The position numbers were made by a program, and so were the translations under genes. Shown here piece after piece: positions 60,043-64,000 of a stretch of DNA of 64,000 bases (the stretch's first letter is position 1; every line of letters starts with the position of its first letter). Origin of the DNA: Poriferisodalis sp965208555 (lineage in GTDB: Bacteria; Actinomycetota; Acidimicrobiia; Acidimicrobiales; Poriferisodalaceae). The stretch is taken from the NCBI RefSeq assembly GCF_965208555.1, contig NZ_OZ242342.1, positions 3,472,001 to 3,536,000 on the forward strand, written 5' to 3'. The notes under the pieces are model-generated. The model saw nothing but the letters and a program-made list of their open reading frames with translations, was not told the DNA's origin and did not search any database.

Positions 60043-60968
60043 CCGACACCGTCATCAGCTCCGCAACGCGGGAGGCCGTCATCGGCTTCGATCGCCCGTT
60101 CGTGATGATCGGCGAACGCATCAACCCCACCGGTCGCAAGATGCTCGCAGAGGAGATGCGCTCCGGCGACTTCAGTCGGGTCGAGGCAGATGCGCTGGCC
60201 CAGGTTGCGGCCGGCGCCCACATGCTCGACGTCAATGCGGGCGTGCCGCTTGCCGACGAGCCGGCCTTGCTCGCCACGGCAGTCAAGCTTGTTCAATCGG
60301 TCACCGATGTGCCGCTCAGCATCGACTCCTCGGTGATCGAGGCGCTCGAAGCCGGTGTCGATGCCTATGTCGGCAAACCCCTCATCAACTCCGTCACCGG
60401 CGAGCCCGAGGTCATGGAACGCGTGCTGCCGCTGGTGGCACGTGCCGGGGCCGCAGTGGTGGCCATCTCCAATGACGAGACGGGCATCAGCGAGGATCCC
60501 GATGTCCGTTTCGAGGTGGCTCGGCGCATCGTGAATACTGCGGCCGACTACGGCATTCCGCGTCACGATGTCGTCGTGGACCCGCTGGTGATGCCCATCG
60601 GCGCCATGGCGACCGCAGGGAGGCAGGTGTTCCAGCTCGTGCGCCGCCTGCGCGACGAGCTCGGCGTGAACACCACCTGCGGTGCCTCGAACGTGAGCTT
60701 CGGTCTACCCAATCGCAACGTCATCACCGGCACGTTCCTTGCCATGGCGATCGGTGCCGGCCTGACTTCAGCCATCATGAACCCGCTCCACGCCGATGTG
60801 AAGGCAGCAGTCATGGCTGGCGATGTCCTCGCCGGCAACGACGAGAACTGTGCGGCGTGGATCTCCGAGCACCGCGACCGCAGCGCGCTCGGGGCGAACG
60901 GTGCTGCCGGTGCCGGGACGGGCGAACGTCCTCGGCGACGGGGCGGGCGTCGCGCTCGCACCAGCTGA
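60039..60968 (+). CDS. Methyltetrahydrofolate:corrinoid methyltransferase (MtgA-like)
   Basis: A 309-residue TIM-barrel pterin-binding enzyme. The opening FVMIGERINPTGRKMLAEEM is the pterin-binding motif shared with MetH and MtgA; later come HMLDVNAGVPLADEPALL, SIDSSVIEALEAG and TTCGASNVSFGLPNR. It would move the methyl group from methylcorrinoid to tetrahydrofolate. The GTG at 60039 overlaps the DUF1638 stop. The C-terminus ends in an unusual Arg-rich tail (GERPRRRGGRRARTS). Confidence 0.92.
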   Translation: MTDTVISSATREAVIGFDRPFVMIGERINPTGRKMLAEEMRSGDFSRVEADALAQVAAGAHMLDVNAGVPLADEPALLATAVKLVQSVTDVPLSIDSSVIEALEAGVDAYVGKPLINSVTGEPEVMERVLPLVARAGAAVVAISNDETGISEDPDVRFEVARRIVNTAADYGIPRHDVVVDPLVMPIGAMATAGRQVFQLVRRLRDELGVNTTCGASNVSFGLPNRNVITGTFLAMAIGAGLTSAIMNPLHADVKAAVMAGDVLAGNDENCAAWISEHRDRSALGANGAAGAGTGERPRRRGGRRARTS

Positions 60969-60978
60969 CGGAGCCCCG

Positions 60979-63123
60979 ATGTCCCAGGGCTCGCTCCCGC
61001 CCGCCGACGTCGCGGCGACGGTCAAGGTGGTATTCACGCCGGCGGGGCGTGCTGGCACCGTGCGCGCAGGCACCACCGTGCTCGACGCGGCTCGCGAGCT
61101 CGGCGTCGACCTGGACAGCGTGTGCGGCGGGCGCGGCATCTGCGGCCGCTGCCAGGTCCGCCCTTCGGTGGGCTCGTTTCCCAAATGGGCCATCACGGCC
61201 GGCCCTGAGGCGCTCAGCTTGAGGGGCGCCACCGAGGCCGCATACGACGGCCGCCGCCCGCTGGGTGCGGAAGCACGGCTGGGCTGCCAGGCACGCGTCT
61301 GTGCCGACGTCGTTGTCGACGTGCCCCCCGACAGTCAGCTGCACGGCCCTGTGGTGCGCAAGCACGTCGACGTCGGCGACATCGCGCTGGACCCGCTGTC
61401 CACACTGCACGTGGTCACCGTGCCGCCGGCGACACTGGACGAACGGCGCGGACTGGCCCAGGTTGTGATCGACTGCGTGGCCGACGAGTGGGACGTTCGC
61501 CTTGCCGGCGTGGTGCCAGGGGCGCTCGCGGGGCTCCATGCGTCGGTAGCCGCCGGCCCGGTCGATGACGCCGGCGGTCGGTTGGTCACCGTTGCGGTCC
61601 GTTGGAGCGGTCCAGAGCTCGCCAAGCGCACGGGGACGGTCGCGACGGTATGGCCTGGAGTAGTGACTGCGGCACTCGGAGTGGCGATCGACATCGGATC
61701 CACCACGATTGCGGGCCACCTCACCGACCTCCACAGCGGGGAGGTGTTGGCCTCGGCCGGCAGGATGAATCCCCAGATACGACTGGGCGAGGACCTGATG
61801 AGCCGGGTCTCGTACGTGATGATGAATCCCGGCGGAGCGCGCGAGCTCACAGCCCTCGTCCGCGAGTCGCTGGCCACGCTGATCACCGAGTTGTGCAGCG
61901 ATGCCGGCGCTGAGCCGGACACCGTGCTCGAGGTGGTGCTCGTCGGCAACCCGATCATGATGCACATCGCCCTCGGCATCGACCCCACCCCGCTCGGGCA
62001 GGCGCCCTTCACACTGGCCACCGATGCAGCCGTCGAGCTTGACGGACCCGCGATGGACCTGCCGTGCCCAGCGGCTCGGGTCTACGTCGCGCCTGCGATC
62101 GCCGGTCATGTCGGCGCCGACACCGCAGCGGCAGTGCTCGCTGGAGGGCCGCATCGCGATGACCGCGTCACCCTGCTGGTGGACGTGGGCACCAATGCCG
62201 AGATCGTGCTGGGGAGCTCGGGTGGCCTGTGGGCCGCGTCCAGCCCGACCGGGCCCGCCTTCGAAGGCGCGCAGATCAGCTGCGGTCAGCGTGCAACGCC
62301 GGGAGCGATCGAACGGGTACGCATCGATCCGGTGACCTGGGCTCCCAAGGTGCGCGTCATAGGCAGCGACCTGTGGTCCGATGAGCCTGGCTTCACGGAA
62401 GAGATCGAGCGGCGGGTTGCCGCCGGATCTCGCAGCGCGGCCGCCGGCGTCACAGGCATCTGCGGCTCGGGGATCATCGAGGTCATCGCCGAGATGTACC
62501 TGGCCGGGGTTCTGTCGTCCGATGGAGTCATCGCAGCACCGCCAAGCGAGGGCCCGCGGGCTGCCCGGGTCATCTCCGACGGCCGAACGTCGTCGTTCGT
62601 GCTGTACGAACCGCCAGCAGGCACCGGCGGACCGACGATCTGCATCACTCAGAACGACGTTCGGGCCATCCAGCTGGCAAAGGCGGCACTGCGCGCAGGC
62701 ATCGACCTGCTGTGCGAGCACGCCGGCATCCATGCTCCCGATCGTGTGCAGCTCGCCGGAGCCTTCGGGGCGCACATCGACCCGGTGCGGGCAATGGTGC
62801 TCGGCCTCATTGGCGATTGCGACCCGGCTGCTGTGCGATCGGTCGGCAACGCTGCAGGGACAGGCGCTGTTCGCGCGCTGCTGTCGGGCACTCAGCGGAC
62901 CGAGATGGAACGCGTGGTGAGCGGCATTCGCAAGATCGAGACCGCTACCGAACCCCGATTTCAGGAACTCTTCGTTGCAGCGATGGCACTCCCCCACGCC
63001 GCCGCGCCCACCCCGCAGCTCGCGACCGTGGTGAGTCTTCCCCCCCGCGCATCGGCTACGACTTCACGTCAGCAACAACGCGGCAGACGCCGGGCAACAC
63101 CCCCAGCGAGCGAGGAACCATGA
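60979..63123 (+). CDS. RamA-like corrinoid reductive activase (ASKHA domain)
   Basis: A 714-residue activator. The N-terminal 2Fe-2S domain has SVCGGRGICGRC (about 47-58) and RLGCQARV (about 100). The middle and C-terminal part is an ASKHA ATPase: GVAIDIGSTTIAGHL, MSRVSYVMMNP, LLVDVGTNAEIVLG, GICGSGIIEVIAEM, and QLAGAFGAHID. It would reduce inactive Co(II) corrinoid to Co(I) using ATP. GGAG lies six bases before the ATG. The stop overlaps the mttB-like ATG. The C-terminal tail is low-complexity and basic. Confidence 0.92.
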   Translation: MSQGSLPPADVAATVKVVFTPAGRAGTVRAGTTVLDAARELGVDLDSVCGGRGICGRCQVRPSVGSFPKWAITAGPEALSLRGATEAAYDGRRPLGAEARLGCQARVCADVVVDVPPDSQLHGPVVRKHVDVGDIALDPLSTLHVVTVPPATLDERRGLAQVVIDCVADEWDVRLAGVVPGALAGLHASVAAGPVDDAGGRLVTVAVRWSGPELAKRTGTVATVWPGVVTAALGVAIDIGSTTIAGHLTDLHSGEVLASAGRMNPQIRLGEDLMSRVSYVMMNPGGARELTALVRESLATLITELCSDAGAEPDTVLEVVLVGNPIMMHIALGIDPTPLGQAPFTLATDAAVELDGPAMDLPCPAARVYVAPAIAGHVGADTAAAVLAGGPHRDDRVTLLVDVGTNAEIVLGSSGGLWAASSPTGPAFEGAQISCGQRATPGAIERVRIDPVTWAPKVRVIGSDLWSDEPGFTEEIERRVAAGSRSAAAGVTGICGSGIIEVIAEMYLAGVLSSDGVIAAPPSEGPRAARVISDGRTSSFVLYEPPAGTGGPTICITQNDVRAIQLAKAALRAGIDLLCEHAGIHAPDRVQLAGAFGAHIDPVRAMVLGLIGDCDPAAVRSVGNAAGTGAVRALLSGTQRTEMERVVSGIRKIETATEPRFQELFVAAMALPHAAAPTPQLATVVSLPPRASATTSRQQQRGRRRATPPASEEP

Positions 63124-64000
63124 GCGAGCGACGACGACGAGGGGGCGGCCGCGCGGCACGCCAGGCCCAACGGACGGCGGCCGAGGTGGCCTTCAACACC
63201 CACGTGCACCGGACGCTCCCCCCGGTGAGCGTGCTTGACGACGACGGCCTTGCCCAGATTGAGGAGAACGCCGAGCTGATCCTGTCCGAGGTGGGCGTTG
63301 CCTTTCAGGACTTCCCCCGCGCACTCGAATTGTGGCGCGACGCGGGCGCCGATGTAGACGGCGAGATCGTGCGTTTCCCCCGCGGCATGTGCCGCGAGAT
63401 CGTGCAGGCCAATGCACCAGCTGTGTACACCCAACACGCCCGCAACCCAGCGCGCTCGGTGCCGATCGGCGGCGATGCCACAGTGTTCGCTCCCAACTAC
63501 GGCTCGCCGTTCGTGACTGACCTTGACGGAGGGCGTCGATATGCCACGCTGGCGGACTTCGAGCGAGTCGTCAAGCTGGTCTGGATGCTCCCGCACCTGC
63601 ATCACAGCGGCGGCACGGTCTGCGAACCGGTGGACGTGCCGGTGAACAAACGGCACCTGGACATGGTCTACGCACACCTGCGCTACAGCGACAAACCGCT
63701 GATGGGCTCGGTCACCGCCGCCAAGCGAGCGACCGACTCGGTGGAGCTGTGCCGCATCGCGTTCGGCGGTGATCTGGGCGACCGCACCGTGCTGACCAGT
63801 CTCATCAATGCGTCGTCCCCGCTGCGCTGGGACGCCACCATGCTGGGTGCCGCTGAGGTGTACGCACAGAACAACCAGGCGTGCGTGATCTCGCCGTTCA
63901 TCCTGGCCGGGGCGATGTCGCCGGTCACCGTGGCGGCACTGGCAGCCCAGGCACTGGCCGAGGCGCTGTCGGGCATGGCGTTCTGCCAGCTCGTGCGGCC
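63120..64000 (+). CDS. MttB-family methyltransferase, 3' part outside the window
   Basis: The ATG at 63120 overlaps the activase stop (ATGA), and the frame is open through all 293 codons to the window edge. The N-terminus (RRRRGGGRAARQAQRT) and the following LPPVSVLDDDGLAQIEENAE and GSVTAAKRATDSVELCR match the trimethylamine methyltransferase (MttB) superfamily. No in-frame TAG is present in the visible part, so it looks like the non-pyrrolysine (MtgB-like) branch, which demethylates quaternary amines such as glycine betaine. The missing C-terminus would settle the point. Confidence 0.9.
   Translation, partial: MSERRRRGGGRAARQAQRTAAEVAFNTHVHRTLPPVSVLDDDGLAQIEENAELILSEVGVAFQDFPRALELWRDAGADVDGEIVRFPRGMCREIVQANAPAVYTQHARNPARSVPIGGDATVFAPNYGSPFVTDLDGGRRYATLADFERVVKLVWMLPHLHHSGGTVCEPVDVPVNKRHLDMVYAHLRYSDKPLMGSVTAAKRATDSVELCRIAFGGDLGDRTVLTSLINASSPLRWDATMLGAAEVYAQNNQACVISPFILAGAMSPVTVAALAAQALAEALSGMAFCQLVR

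Noticed and set aside
60811..62997. Long minus-strand ORF (728 codons) opposite the RamA-like gene
   Set aside because: The + strand encodes an intact activase with all motifs; the minus frame has no recognisable domain.
63120..64000. Pyrrolysine-containing MttB
   Set aside because: No in-frame TAG occurs in the 293 visible codons. The residue could still lie beyond the window, so this is rejected only provisionally.

Overview
The window is a gene-dense, high-GC, actinobacterial chromosome segment. Many genes start with GTG and many neighbours share 4-base ATGA or GTGA stop/start overlaps. A complete Pup-proteasome locus (arc, dop, pup, prcB, prcA, pafA), a DUF3866 gene beside it, and a Tat/HelY neighbourhood point to Actinomycetota. 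The mix of accessory metabolism fits an aerobic, free-living or host-associated Acidimicrobiia-like lineage; that last step is inference. I see no rRNA, tRNA, transposase, prophage or CRISPR.

Layout. 1-10.6 kb: a DUF222/HNH protein, a BrkB-type membrane protein with a probable CTG start, an AMP-dependent CoA ligase, a molybdopterin oxidoreductase, an MFS transporter, a CaCA antiporter and an IlvD/Edd sugar-acid dehydratase. 10.6-15.2 kb: an acoABXC-type 2-oxoacid/acetoin dehydrogenase operon without an E3 gene. 15.2-23 kb: acyl-CoA dehydrogenase, VOC protein, ThrH-like phosphatase, peroxiredoxin, ROK kinase, PBP4-type DacB, a lone LON domain, small membrane proteins and TrmI. 23-32 kb: a secreted trypsin-like lipoprotein, a ferredoxin, then the proteasome/pupylation locus and DUF3866. 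32-42 kb: signal peptidase I, GDPD, TatA, TatC, HelY, a two-domain ThyX-like protein, GNAT, Nudix and an Arg-rich lineage-specific protein.

42-48 kb holds a topoisomerase IV-like pair (A then B subunit). About 50 bases after parE lies a 28-bp sequence with the architecture of a XerC/XerD dif site (47142-47169). This would place the window at the replication terminus, with the decatenase genes beside the chromosome-dimer resolution site. 48-58 kb: D-aminoacylase-type amidohydrolase, DsbA-like protein, Baeyer-Villiger-type monooxygenase, a large SNF2 ATPase with a small coupled partner, and proS.

58.5 kb to the end is a tightly coupled operon: corrinoid protein, DUF1638 protein, methyltetrahydrofolate:corrinoid methyltransferase, RamA-like corrinoid activase, and an MttB-family methyltransferase cut by the window edge. 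Together these make a self-contained corrinoid demethylation pathway, preceded by an operator-rich promoter region.

A recurring oddity is short tandem arrays with periods of 15, 27 and 36 bases sitting on stop codons, plus a roughly 33-base array in a divergent promoter. In the 36- and 27-base arrays the stop codon itself is re-created in frame in every unit.
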